Source: Agapetus fuscipes
Taxonomy: Eukaryota; Arthropoda; Insecta; Trichoptera; Glossosomatidae
Reading direction: 5' to 3'
NCBI GenBank assembly: GCA_951799405.1
Contig: OX637353.1
Location: 4,278,001-4,342,000, forward strand
DNA: 64,000 nucleotides
Shown: positions 52,760-61,030 of the stretch, one piece after another
Position numbering within the stretch: the first letter of the stretch is position 1
Layout of the letters: every line of letters begins with the position of its first letter
Position numbers and translations under genes: made by a program
Notes under the pieces: generated by a model
Database searches by the model: none
The model's input: the letters and a program-made list of their open reading frames with translations, nothing else
Told to the model about the DNA's origin: nothing

Positions 52760-53274
52760 TAGTAGTTATCCCTTTTTTATTTTACACGAACGTTATACAC
52801 AGCCGCACATGCGTTTCATGGCTCTGGAAATACTGAAAGAATTATGTGATATTTGAAAAAATAATGTAACATTAGAATGAATGATGTTATGTTTGAAAGA
52901 ATAGCGTAAGAATGAGAACCATCAATCTATCTTTTTTAGGGATTGACGATTACATTAAAAAAATATTTGCGTGTGAAACACTACAAAAATTACAAAAAGT
53001 AATATTTAGAAATGTGATTTAAGCTGTAAGAAATCCACTGATTTCTTTCATCTATTGAGTTACTCTTTAGCTTGATATGCGTAGATAATAAAAAACATTC
53101 TCAACTGTGTTTTCGAAGGTTGTTTGAATATTGAAAATAAAACAATTTTTGTTTTTGAAAAATATTTTTTCGCACTGCTCTAAATCAAAGAACAATATCT
53201 AATTAAACTAACAACACCTTTGCGCCACTCTCTTTAGTATTATCAACCCCCACTGTAAAAATATATTGCTACAA
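52760..53274. other. AT-rich DNA, no recognised feature
   Basis: Nothing recognised. Confidence 0.3.
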
Positions 53275-53469
53275 ACCGTTCCGTTGTCTAGTGGTAACGT
53301 TTCAGAATTCTAATAGAAGGGTCGTGAGTTCGATTCCCGGCGGAACACAATAAAAATACTTTTATTTTTAAAAATGCTCTTCGCTAGGTTCAAAAATTCA
53401 TAACCTTTATATCCATCCATCCAGCCTTACAGCAATAGGGTTTTCTTTAATAATTGGCGTTTTGTAGCG
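53275..53469 (+). mobile_element. SINE family C unit of second C+B composite
   Basis: Box A TCCGTTGTCTAGTGGTAAC, box B GAGTTCGATTCCCGG, CTCTTCGCTAGGTTCAAAAA, CATCCAGCCTTACAGCAAT, TAATTGGCGTTTTGTAGCG. The C tail is missing and a B unit follows at once. Confidence 0.85.
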
Positions 53470-53795
53470 TAAAAAGTCTGGTGAATAGCTCAGTTGGTAG
53501 AATGTTTGCATTTCATGCCGCGAGCAAGGGTTCGATCCCTTCCGAGGGTGTCATAAATTATTTCCCGTTATAGTGTTTATTTCCAACTCAAAGTAAAAAA
53601 CCGGCAAGGTTTACTTAGTCTTCACATGAAATGAGAATCAGCCCTCTCGAAAGCTGGAAAACCTCCACTTTATCTGAAGTGGTTGGCGTAAGGCCGGCCC
53701 TGAATAAAAAAAAATCCCGAATCGCCACAAGCGATCCTTTAGGAGGTAACGCAGGGAAGAAGTTACACTATGTGTACAGCTCAATTACGTTTACG
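53470..53795 (+). mobile_element. SINE family B unit of second C+B composite
   Basis: Starts TAAAAAGTCTGGTGAATAGC, box A AGCTCAGTTGGTAGAATG, box B GGGTTCGATCCCTTCC, AAACCGGCAAGGTTTACT, CACTTTATCTGAAGTGG, TAAGGCCGGCCC. Then ~15 bp of the CCTTACCTG segment are missing, and CGCCACAAGCGATCC, TACACTATGTGTACAGC end it. Confidence 0.85.
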
Positions 53796-54541
53796 ATTCA
53801 GGTTTTTTGTAAACAAAAAATGTAATGTATCTAGAAATTTGATTATTAAAATAATCTTAATGTTTGCCATATTCAAATCGTTCTTCCAATATTCTAGTGT
53901 TCACCCAAAAACATCTTACAGGAAATCATACTGTTAACTTTAAGTCATAAGTTGTTGTAAACTCAGAAAGCGTTGCGACGCCTCATTTTCGCATTGTATG
54001 AACGTCTCAGTTTGAACTTAAGACTCGTAGCAAACTTGTCTCTCCGATTTCTCTACGGATCGTAGACCCAATTTTAGCGTAGAACCAACTGTTTTGATTT
54101 TCGCAGGCTTCGCGTATAAATGCTTTGCACTTGTACTGTTGCCTTGGACTAACTTTTGATGACACTTACATACATTCGTTTTGAAATAAAATGTTGTTAA
54201 AGAGTTTATCCAAATTTGAGATAAATTAAACTAAATCAAACCAACTAGAAAATGAATGAAATATCTAGTCAGAACTAGATTTTTTTTAAACTACCCCGTG
54301 CATTTAAAGATTCATTCCTCATAGGTTTTAAAAAGGTTACAATTTTTATTACATCAGCCTTTACTTTTTTTAAAAAGGTAGTTTATTTTTTCAAACTACA
54401 TTTCAAAATCTTCGGAATAACATGACCTTATTTCTCAACTAATTATTTACAGTTAAATGAACTGATTAACATAAAGTAAGTATAATTTAACGGTAAATTA
54501 ACAAAAAAAGCAAATATTACTTATTAAACTAAGATAATATT
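53796..54541. other. AT-rich DNA, no recognised feature
   Basis: Nothing recognised. Confidence 0.3.
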
Positions 54542-54799
54542 GATGCTGGAGAGTTGTTTTGATCGGGATCTGTTGTCGTGGTCTGTGGGAGCTGTAGCTT
54601 CCGGACGTTTTGTTCATGTCTACGATGAGCTTTTTCAGCTTGAAGGTGAAGTGATGAATATGCTGTCATTCCGTGAATTTCATCTAAACCTATTCACCTT
54701 AACGCTGAATAAGCCTATCGTTGATATGGACTAAACGTTCAGAAGCTCCAGCTCCAACAGACTACGGCAGCAGATCCAGGAAAGCAACTCTGCAGCATC
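54542..54799 (+). repeat. GC-richer long inverted repeat (candidate hairpin RNA)
   Basis: The left arm from 54542 (GATGCTGGAGAGTTG, GGGATCTGTTGTCGTGGTCT, GGAGCTGTAGCTTCC, ACGTTTTGTTCATG, ACGATGAGC) is mirrored by the right arm ending at 54799 (reverse: GATGCTGCAGAGTTG, GGATCTGCTGCCGTAGTCT, GGAGCTGGAGCTTCT, ACGTTTAGTCCAT, ACGATAGGC). Arms are ~105 bp and roughly 80% alike, with a loop of ~45 bp. It is distinctly GC-richer than its flanks. On the plus strand 54540-54734 is open, but the inverted symmetry rather than a protein explains the sequence. No known family recognised. Confidence 0.75.
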
Positions 54800-54852
54800 A
54801 TCAGCCAGCCGTGTAAGCTAAAACTCCTAAAATTTATATTATTCCAATTAAG

Positions 54853-55106
54853 ATCTAATCTTATTTAAGTTGCAAAGATATGTAACATTAGGGATTCACA
54901 TTATATGCATTCTCACAATCAGACACGTACAGTTATACGCTTGCACATGCCGCATATGAACCTACAACATTAAAACCCACATCTTAAATGCACATACACC
55001 CTGCAACTCTTGCTGTCCTTCCCTGAAACAGGGGTGATATTGGTAAAGTGAACCATTTTATACAGCACGTGTGATCAGCCGCATACCAACCTGTAAGTCA
55101 AGGAAC
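54853..55106 (-). mobile_element. Family A element, complete, older subfamily
   Basis: AGATCTAATCTTATTTAAGT tail, CTCACAATCAGACACGTAC, CGCATATGAACCTAC, CTTCCCTGAAACAGGGGTGA and the head GATCAGCCGCATACCAACC, CTGTAAGTCAAGGA. Confidence 0.85.
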
Positions 55107-55139
55107 ATACACAACAAAAGACACTGAAATGATACTGAA

Positions 55140-55290
55140 GACAAATGATATTGTTTGACAAATTAACTTTTATGGTTTATTTTTTCTTGGCGGGATTTTA
55201 ATCAAGCGTATTGCGCAGCTTATTTGTTTGCTACAAAGGGGTTTTGTTGAGATAAATGAAGAGTCTGGGTCAGTGCAATGTGCAAGTATA
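55140..55290 (+). repeat. Family H repeat copy
   Basis: GCGCAGCTTATTTGTTTG, GGGTTTTGTTGAGATAAATG and AAGAGTCTGGGTCAGTG match 60150-60260 closely, in the same orientation and also behind a family A sequence. Identity unknown. Confidence 0.6.
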
Positions 55291-55453
55291 GTAGACTGAG
55301 GTCACAAAGATTATATTAATCTTTATGGTACGTTTCAGTTACATTTACCGTAAGCATCATCAGAGGCAACTTTTTCCGCTTGACAAGTACAGCGCAACTG
55401 AGCATATCTTCACAAGATATTTTAAGTTTCGTTTTAATCTGTTTTATTTTTTA
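55291..55453. other. Spacer, no recognised feature
   Basis: Nothing recognised; possibly the continuation of family H. Confidence 0.3.
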
Positions 55454-55483
55454 CTAGCAGTACCCGGCGTGTTTCACTACGCC
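55454..55483 (-). mobile_element. Helitron-type 3' terminus (minus strand)
   Basis: Reading the minus strand: GGCGTAGTGAAACACGCC is a 4-bp GGCG/CGCC stem (extendable with mismatch), then GGGTACTG and CTAG followed by T. This layout and wording resemble the ends of widespread insect Helitrons. A minus-strand A|TC 5'-type end lies at 59873, so the two could bound one element. Confidence 0.55.
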
Positions 55484-55720
55484 ATTTGGGCATGTGGTAT
55501 CAATTTTTTTCTACAGATAAAAGAGGAAACAACAGGATCAAAAAAAAAAGTGTGCTAATCGGAATCAAGCTTCACACAATTTATCTCTAGGTTAATCTTC
55601 ACGTTTTCTAAAAAAAAAGGTCTAGGTACAACTGTTAAGCAGCAGAGCCAAGCATAGGGAAAATCGATTGCGGTGCTCCATTTATATTTAAGACAAAAAA
55701 ATCGGCTATGTAACGTCACT
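55484..55720. other. Spacer, no recognised feature
   Basis: Nothing recognised; interior of the putative Helitron. Confidence 0.3.
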
Positions 55721-55976
55721 CATCTAATCTATTCTAAGTTGCATGGATATAATTGTTACATTTGGAATTCACATTAAGTGCATGCCCACAAGCAGACACG
55801 TATAAGTTCACACTTGCACATTCTGCGTGTGAACCTACAACATAAAAACCCAAATCTCAAATGAACATACACCCTGCAACTCTTTGCTGACCTTCCCTGA
55901 AACAGGGGTGACATTGGCAGAGTGAACCATTTTTTATTTATAGTTGGTCAGATGCATATTGACCCATACAAGAAAA
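55721..55976 (-). mobile_element. Family A element, in tandem duplication copy 1
   Basis: CATCTAATCTATTCTAAGTT tail, GTGCATGCCCACAAGCAGAC, GCGTGTGAACCTACAACA, CTTCCCTGAAACAGGGG. The head is altered (TTTATAGTTGGTCAGATGCA). Confidence 0.85.
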
Positions 55977-56344
55977 GAATATAAACAATAAATTAAATTT
56001 TATAATCATACAATTAAAGAACTAATCTATAAAATTCACTATACTCTTTGAGCAAAGTGAAGAAATAAATGTATTCCAAACAATCAGGAATATTTTTCAA
56101 TGTAACCGCACTGTGAAACGTATGCAGTTGGGGAAAATGCTTCATACAATATGATGCACTTAAGTGTTTTTTCAACTATCTCCATAAAAGTGTTTAATTT
56201 ATGTTGAATTTTTGACTCCCTGTCCTGTCTTTATCCCGGCTAAGTGAATTCACATTTTTTCCCCACATTTAAAATGTGCTCTATCCATTATTTCAATAAG
56301 TGAAAGTTTTAGGTAGTGCACACGGAACATTTTCTATTTACAAC

Positions 56345-56470
56345 AAAATTGTAAGTCGCACGGCCGGGTTAGGTAAAAGGCAAACATTTTGTTTATTTTG
56401 GTTGCTTTGGACCATTGTCACATAGAAGAAAGACGTTTAACCGCCGAGAAAAAAACGATCTTTAAATTTG
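56345..56470 (+). repeat. Family G copy, unit 1 (duplicate at 57120-57245)
   Basis: AAATTGTAAGTCGCACGGCC, GGGTTAGGTAAAAGGCAAAC, TTGGTTGCTTTGGACC and GACGTTTAACCGCCGAGAAA follow the family G order. The same block is found in unit 2. Confidence 0.55.
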
Positions 56471-56526
56471 TGGTGAGTATATAATTTTACAGAAATGCGT
56501 TTTTTGAAAAAACAACTATATTATGT

Positions 56527-56751
56527 ATTGTTACATTTGGAATTCACATTAAGTGCATGCCCACAAGCAGACACGTATAAGTTCACACTTGCACATTCTG
56601 CGTGTGAACCTACAACATAAAAACCCAAATCTCAAATGAACATACACCCTGCAACTCTTTGCTGACCTTCCCTGAAACAGGGGTGACATTGGCAGAGTGA
56701 ACCATTTTTTATTTATAGTTGGTCAGATGCATATTGACCCATACAAGAAAA
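56527..56751 (-). mobile_element. Family A element, in tandem duplication copy 2
   Basis: Same copy as at 55.75 kb, duplicated with the unit. It lacks the tail because the duplication breakpoint lies just inside the element. Confidence 0.85.
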
Positions 56752-57301
56752 GAATATAAACAATAAATTAAATTTTATAATCATACAATTAAAGAACTAA
56801 TCTATAAAATTCACTATACTCTTTGAGCAAAGTGAAGAAATAAATGTATTCCAAACAATCAGGAATATTTTTCAATGTAACCGCACTGTGAAACGTATGC
56901 AGTTGGGGAAAATGCTTCATACAATATGATGCACTTAAGTGTTTTTTCAACTATCTCCATAAAAGTGTTTAATTTATGTTGAATTTTTGACTCCCTGTCC
57001 TGTCTTTATCCCGGCCAAGTGAATTCACATTTTTTCCCCACATTTAAAATGTGCTCTATCTATTATTTCAATAAGTGAAAGTTTTAGGTAGTGCACACGG
57101 AACATTTTCTATTGACAACAAAATTGTAAGTCGCACGGCCGGGTTAGGTAAAAGGCAAACATTTTGTTTATTTTGGTTGCTTTGGACCATTGTCACATAG
57201 AAGAAAGACGTTTAACCGCCGAGAAAAAAACGATCTTTAAATTTGTGGTGAGTATATAATTTTACAGAAATGCGTTTTTTGAAAAAACAACTATATTATG
57301 T

Positions 57302-57500
57302 ATATTTTAATTAAAAGTATATTTCAATAAAAGGTTTTAATAATAATAATATTATTTCAATATAGTCTTCTAGTTGTGACCTACGAACTTTCGTTTATCG
57401 TATTTTTTATAAGTGCGGGATATAAAAGCTTTCTTACATTTCTTAAATTCAACTTGGAATACTTGAATAACATTTTTTAATTTGGAACTTTTGTCCAGGC
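57302..57500. other. AT-rich spacer
   Basis: Nothing recognised. Confidence 0.3.
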
Positions 57501-57563
57501 CAGTGGTCGGCAACCTTTTGAGTCGGAAGAGCCAAAAATTACAATTTACAAATTTCAAAGTTT

Positions 57564-57793
57564 TTCCTTGACTTATAGGTTGGTATGAGGCTGACCACCC
57601 ATACTGTAAAAAATGGTTCACTTTGCCAATGTCGCCCCTGTTTCAGGGAAGGTCGGCAAGAGTTGCAGGGCTTATGTTCATTTAAGATTGGGTTTTTATA
57701 TTGTAGTTCCACATGCGGTATGTATGAGCGCGAAATTATGCGTGTCTGCTTATGGGAATGCATTCGATGTGAATCTCAAATGATACATATCTT
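57564..57793 (+). mobile_element. Family A element inside hAT-like MITE
   Basis: TTCCTTGACTTATAGGTTGG head, GCCCCTGTTTCAGGGAAGG, TTATGTTCATTTAAGATTGG, CCACATGCGGTATGTATG and GATACATATCTT; the GCAGCTTAGATT end is missing, followed by TTTGGATTTGGATTTG. Confidence 0.9.
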
Positions 57794-57856
57794 ATTTTGG
57801 ATTTGGATTTGTAAAGAGCCACAAATGTTTTTTTGCCAACAATAAATAGCGTCGAT

Positions 57857-57878
57857 GGGGCGGGGGGAGGGTGGGGGG
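57857..57878 (+). other. G-quadruplex-type motif
   Basis: Four G runs (4, 6, 3 and 6 bases) separated by single bases: GGGGCGGGGGGAGGGTGGGG then GG. This is a textbook tight quadruplex pattern, located inside the hAT-like MITE. Confidence 0.8.
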
Positions 57879-58081
57879 TGAAAAGCGAGTACAAGTAGCG
57901 GAGAGATCGTTAATCGATTCAGAACGATTTAGTTTTTTTCGATCAGAAGTATAATTCTGTGTTTTTTTTATATTTGCGTATGAAGCTAAAGAGCCGTAAC
58001 TTCACACCCAAAGAGCCGCATGTGGCTGGTGAGCCGCAGGTTGCTTACCCCTAACCAAACCGATATCGATCCACCATATTT

Positions 58082-58305
58082 GTAAAAAGTCCGGTCTATA
58101 GCTTAGTTGGTAGAGTAACTGCATTCCATGCCGAGATCTCGAGTTAGAATCCCACTGAAGTTGTCAGAAATTATTTCTCGTTTCAGTGTTTATTTTAAAC
58201 CCAAAATAAAATACCGGCAAGGCTTACTCAGCCTTCATAAGAAATGAGTGTCAAGCCACTCAGGAGCTGAATAACATCCATTTTAAGTTGGCGTAAAGTA
58301 AAAGT
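58082..58305 (+). mobile_element. SINE family B, 5' part of a B/A chimera
   Basis: TAAAAAGTCCGGTCTATAGC, box A AGCTTAGTTGGTAGAG, decayed box B GAGTTAGAATCCC, then CCGGCAAGGCTTACTCAGC, TGTCAAGCCACTCAGGAGC. At TTGGCGTAAAGTAAAAG it switches to a family A 3' half. Confidence 0.8.
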
Positions 58306-58452
58306 TACTGGGTTGTTCATTTTAGATTTGGATTTTAAATTATGAGTAGGTACACATGCAGCATTTGTAAGCGTGAACTTACATGTGTCTACTTGTGAGC
58401 ATGCATTTTATATGAATCTTTAATGTAAATGTATATTTGCAACTAAGATTAT
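58306..58452 (+). mobile_element. Family A 3' half fused to SINE B
   Basis: GTTCATTTTAGATTTGG, GGTACACATGCAGCATTTGT, ACATGTGTCTACTTGTGAGC and ATTTGCAACTAAGATTATG are the second half of family A, with no head between it and the B body. Confidence 0.75.
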
Positions 58453-58560
58453 GTATTGTAGTTGAATATAATGGTCTTCTTCTATTGGGTGGTTTCAAAA
58501 TTTACCGACCTCGTTGCTGAAATATTGAGAATTGAGAACCATTGTTTATTTGATCACCAT

Positions 58561-58827
58561 CTATATATATATATTCCTTGACTTATAGGTTGGTATGAGG
58601 CTGACCAACCATACTGTAAAAAATGGTTCACTTTGCCAATGTCACCCCTGTTTCAGGGAAGGTCGGCAAAAGTTGTGGGGCTTATGTTCATTTGAGGTTT
58701 GGATTTTATTTGTAAGTACACAATCAGCATTTGTAAGCGCGAACTACACTTGTTGGTTTGTGGGCATACATCTGAGAGCTTTAAATGAATATATCCTTGC
58801 AACTTAGATTATAGATTATAGATAGAT
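58561..58827 (+). mobile_element. Family A insertion with empty site known
   Basis: The 267-bp insertion between GATCACCAT and CAAACTTCAC is absent from the duplicate at about 59688. It consists of CTATATATATATATT, family A from CCTTGACTTATAGG to GCAACTTAGATT, and a TATAGATTATAGATAGAT tail. At most a 2-bp (AT) duplication can be seen at the target. Confidence 0.9.
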
Positions 58828-58947
58828 CAAACTTCACAGGATTCATTCTAAAAATATGTTACATGTTTCCTGAAAATTTCGTCAAAATCGGATGAGCGAT
58901 TTATGAGTCTATAGGGAACATACATACATACATACATACATACATAC

Positions 58948-59209
58948 TGTAACGAGATGGATTTGTTTGTTAGGTAAAATGGAACATGAGATTTGAATTT
59001 GAATGAAAAGGAAAACAAAGGAAGGCAGAAGGAGAGAAAAAGCTTGCCTGGCGGGATAGCCACAAGCCGGTGTAATTAAGAATAATTAATATTATTGTGC
59101 TGTGGTTAATTGTGTATACATTGTGAAAGAAATAAAAGTAAACATATTAAAGTGTGTATGTTATATTATTAATTGTGTCAATCAGCAGGAGAGAAGAAAA
59201 ACCCTCACA
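58948..59209 (+). mobile_element. Solo LTR, 262 bp, ATAC target duplication
   Basis: Begins TGTAACGAGATGG and ends CCCTCACA (TG...CA), with ATAC on both sides (58944-58947 and 59210-59213). It lies in the (CATA)n run that is continuous in the duplicate copy. A poly-A signal (AAATAAAAG at about 59131) lies in the second half. 4-bp duplications fit Ty3/Gypsy-type integration. No internal region remains. Confidence 0.8.
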
Positions 59210-59245
59210 ATACACACATCCTTCTTTATAGATATAGATAGATAG

Positions 59246-59873
59246 ATTGCATTCCATGCCGAGATCTCGAGTTAGAATCCCACCGAAGTTGTCAGAAATT
59301 ATTTCCCGTTTCAGTGTTTATTTTAAACCCAAAATAAAATACCGGCAAGGCTTACTCAGCCTTCATAAGAAATGAGTGTCAAGCCACTCAGGAGCTGAAT
59401 AACATCCATTTCAAGTTGGGGTAAAGTAAAAGTTACTGGGTTGTTCATTTTAGATTTGGATTTTAAATTATGAGTGGGTACACATGCAGCATTTGTAAGC
59501 GTGAACTTACATGTGTCTACTTGTGAGCATGCATTTTATATGAATCTTTAATGTAAATGTATATTTGCAACTAAGATTATGTATTGTAGTTGAATATAAT
59601 GGTCTTCTTCTATTGGGTGGTTTCAAAATTTACCGACCTCGTTGCTGAAATATAGAGAATTGAGAACCACTGTTTATTTGATCACCATCAAACTTCACAG
59701 GATTCGTTCTAAGAATATGTTACATGTTTCCTGAAAATTTCGTCAAAATCGGATGAGCGGTTTATGAGTCTATAGGGGACATACATACATACATACATAC
59801 ATACATACATACATACATACATACATACATACATACATACATACATACACACATCCTTCTTTATAGATATAGA
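59246..59873 (+). repeat. Tandem duplication, copy 2 (empty-site copy)
   Basis: Starts within the SINE B head (ATTGCATTCCATGCCGAG) and includes the B body, the A 3' half, the AAAATCGGATGAGCGG segment, a longer (CATA)n run (59780-59848) and CATCCTTCTTTATAGATATA. About a dozen differences from copy 1 by eye. Its right end coincides with a Helitron-type 5' terminus read on the minus strand (A then TCTATATCTATAAAGAAGG). Confidence 0.85.
59844..59873 (-). mobile_element. Helitron-type 5' terminus (minus strand)
   Basis: On the minus strand TCTATATCTATAAAGAAGGA, TGTGTGTATG follows an A, the expected A|TC insertion configuration. The following TATG repeats and the CCGCTCATCCGATTTTGACG segment resemble the 5' regions of widespread insect Helitrons. 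A second, duplicated version of this terminus lies near 59210-59236. Confidence 0.5.
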
Positions 59874-59997
59874 TTCATGTGCTGTTTTTGTGCATCATAA
59901 AAAAAAAATTCTGAAAACAAATGACATTTAAAATGAAAACTATGATCGTTTCAATATTTGCAATTAGCGTTTCAAAAAGCAAGTAAACATCACTTTT

Positions 59998-60054
59998 CTT
60001 GACCTATGAACAGTATAAGCGTGACCACCATAAAAATGGTTGACTTTGCAAAGG
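59998..60054 (+). mobile_element. Family A head fragment
   Basis: CTTGACCTATGAACAGTATA, AGCGTGACCACCATAAAAAT, GGTTGACTTTGC correspond to the first ~55 bp of family A. Confidence 0.6.
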
Positions 60055-60109
60055 AGAATGAACTTTTTTACTGAATGGAAATCGTGGATTCCGTAATCTA
60101 TTTCAGAAC

Positions 60110-60265
60110 AAATGACAATGTAAGACAAACTACTTGTAGTTCCTTCTTAAGCGTAGAATTTTAATCAAGTGAATGGCGCAGCTTATTTGTTTGTTGTAAA
60201 AAAGGGTTTTGTCGAGATGAATGAAGATTCTGGGTCAGCGAGATGTGTTCGTGCATCACGCCGGC
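60110..60265 (+). repeat. Family H repeat copy
   Basis: ATTTTAATCAAGTGAATGGC, GCAGCTTATTTGTTTG, GGGTTTTGTCGAGATGAATG and AAGATTCTGGGTCAGCG match 55180-55285. Confidence 0.6.
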
Positions 60266-60748
60266 ACCGCGGAGCAATCTAGCTGATTCTATGTTTGCCA
60301 TTGTTGATTACTTACCGTCTCGCGGTGCACACTGTGGACAACTACCGGCAACTACCGGCAACTACCGGCTCAAAGCAACCTCCCTGCCTGGGGACTAGCT
60401 CGCCTCATGAATACGTTAAGCAACAATTATTCCCGTATGCAGTCTGCCATGTCACAGAAAATGCAAGCAACGACTACGCGGCTCTTGTCAATCCAGCTTC
60501 ATAGAGCTTTTTTTTATTGCAATTCGAATGAACGACTTAGTTAGAAAATTGAGTCTGAACAAGTACGACAATGTGATTACGTCATCAAGTGTAAAGAAAT
60601 TTCCGATAGGTTAGGTGGGAACAGCTGTGTCCATAAGTTTACATCATTCATTTAGTTTTAAGTCGTTGTAATATATTGAAACTATATACACCCTTAGGGG
60701 TGATGATTTAATTAATGTTTGAAAAGTGTCACAGCGGTACACCACTGC
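60266..60748. other. GC-richer patch with CAACTACCGG x3
   Basis: 60255-60505 is CpG-rich and open for 69 codons on the plus strand, with the decamer CAACTACCGG three times in tandem (60339-60369). No recognised protein. The rest is AT-rich. Confidence 0.4.
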
Positions 60749-60912
60749 AAATCTAATCTAATCTAATCTAAGTTGCAAAGATATGTTACATTGGAGATTC
60801 ACATTACATGCATTTTCACAACCAGACATGTGCAAGTTTGCGCTTGCACATGCCTCATGTGCGCCTACAACATGAAAACCAAATCTCATATGGACATACA
60901 CCCTGCAACTCA
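60749..60912 (-). mobile_element. Family A, tail half
   Basis: AAATCTAATCTAATCTAATC pentamer tail, AGTTGCAAAGATATG, CACAACCAGACATGTGC, CTCATGTGCGCCTACAAC, ACATACACCCTGCAACTC, then truncated, directly followed by a promoter-like block. Confidence 0.85.
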
Positions 60913-60925
60913 AAATGAGAATCCA

Positions 60926-61030
60926 GGATTGGTCGTCACGCGTGCTCTGATTGGTTGACGGTGAGACACGACAAATCCCGAACGGTGAGAAATGGCTATA
61001 AAACTGGACACTGAATGACTCTCATGGCAG
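60926..61030 (+). promoter_or_regulatory. Promoter-like block: two inverted CCAAT boxes and TATA box
   Basis: ATTGG occurs at 60928-60932 and 60950-60954 (CCAAT on the minus strand) and TATAAAA at 60997-61003, so a plus-strand start would be expected near 61028. CpG words (CGTCACGCGTG) surround the CCAAT boxes. No coding frame follows that I can recognise, so the transcript, if any, is unknown. It could also be part of an LTR. Confidence 0.4.

Larger units (their letters stand above)
55752..57301. repeat. 775-bp tandem duplication (two units)
   Basis: Unit 1 is 55752-56526, unit 2 is 56527-57301, starting at ATTGTTACATTTGG and ending at CTATATTATGT. By eye only about three substitutions separate them (for example near 56237/57012, 56285/57060 and 56339/57114). 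Each unit holds a tail-less family A copy, a family G copy and AT-rich DNA. Near identity indicates either a recent duplication or an assembly duplication. Confidence 0.9.
57501..58053. mobile_element. hAT-like MITE, interrupted by family A
   Basis: Left end CAGTGGTCGGCAACCTTTTG, AGTCGGAAGAGCC; right end (reverse) TAGGGGTAAGCAACCTGCGG, CTCACCAGCC. Internal GAGCCGCATGTGGCT symmetry is typical of hAT-derived non-autonomous elements with CAGNGGTNGGCAACC ends. The flanking octamers share only about half of their bases, so the target duplication is decayed or misplaced. A family A element (57564-57793) sits inside. Confidence 0.65.
58121..59240 (+). repeat. Tandem duplication, copy 1 (holds two later insertions)
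   Basis: Copy 1 of a ~0.6-kb duplication whose copy 2 is 59246-59873. Removing the A insertion (58561-58827) and the solo LTR (58948-59209 plus a 4-bp duplication) leaves about 590 bp colinear with copy 2. The unit contains the B/A chimera, the TCAAACTTCACAGGATTC ... AAAATCGGATGAGCG segment, (CATA)n and CATCCTTCTTTATAGATATA. Confidence 0.85.

Noticed and set aside
54540..54734. 64-codon plus-strand frame as a small protein gene
   Set aside because: The inverted-repeat symmetry of 54542-54799 explains the sequence, and the frame spans one arm and the loop.
58917..59848. (CATA)n runs as a CRISPR-like or regulatory array
   Set aside because: They are plain microsatellites inside a transposon end, without spacers.
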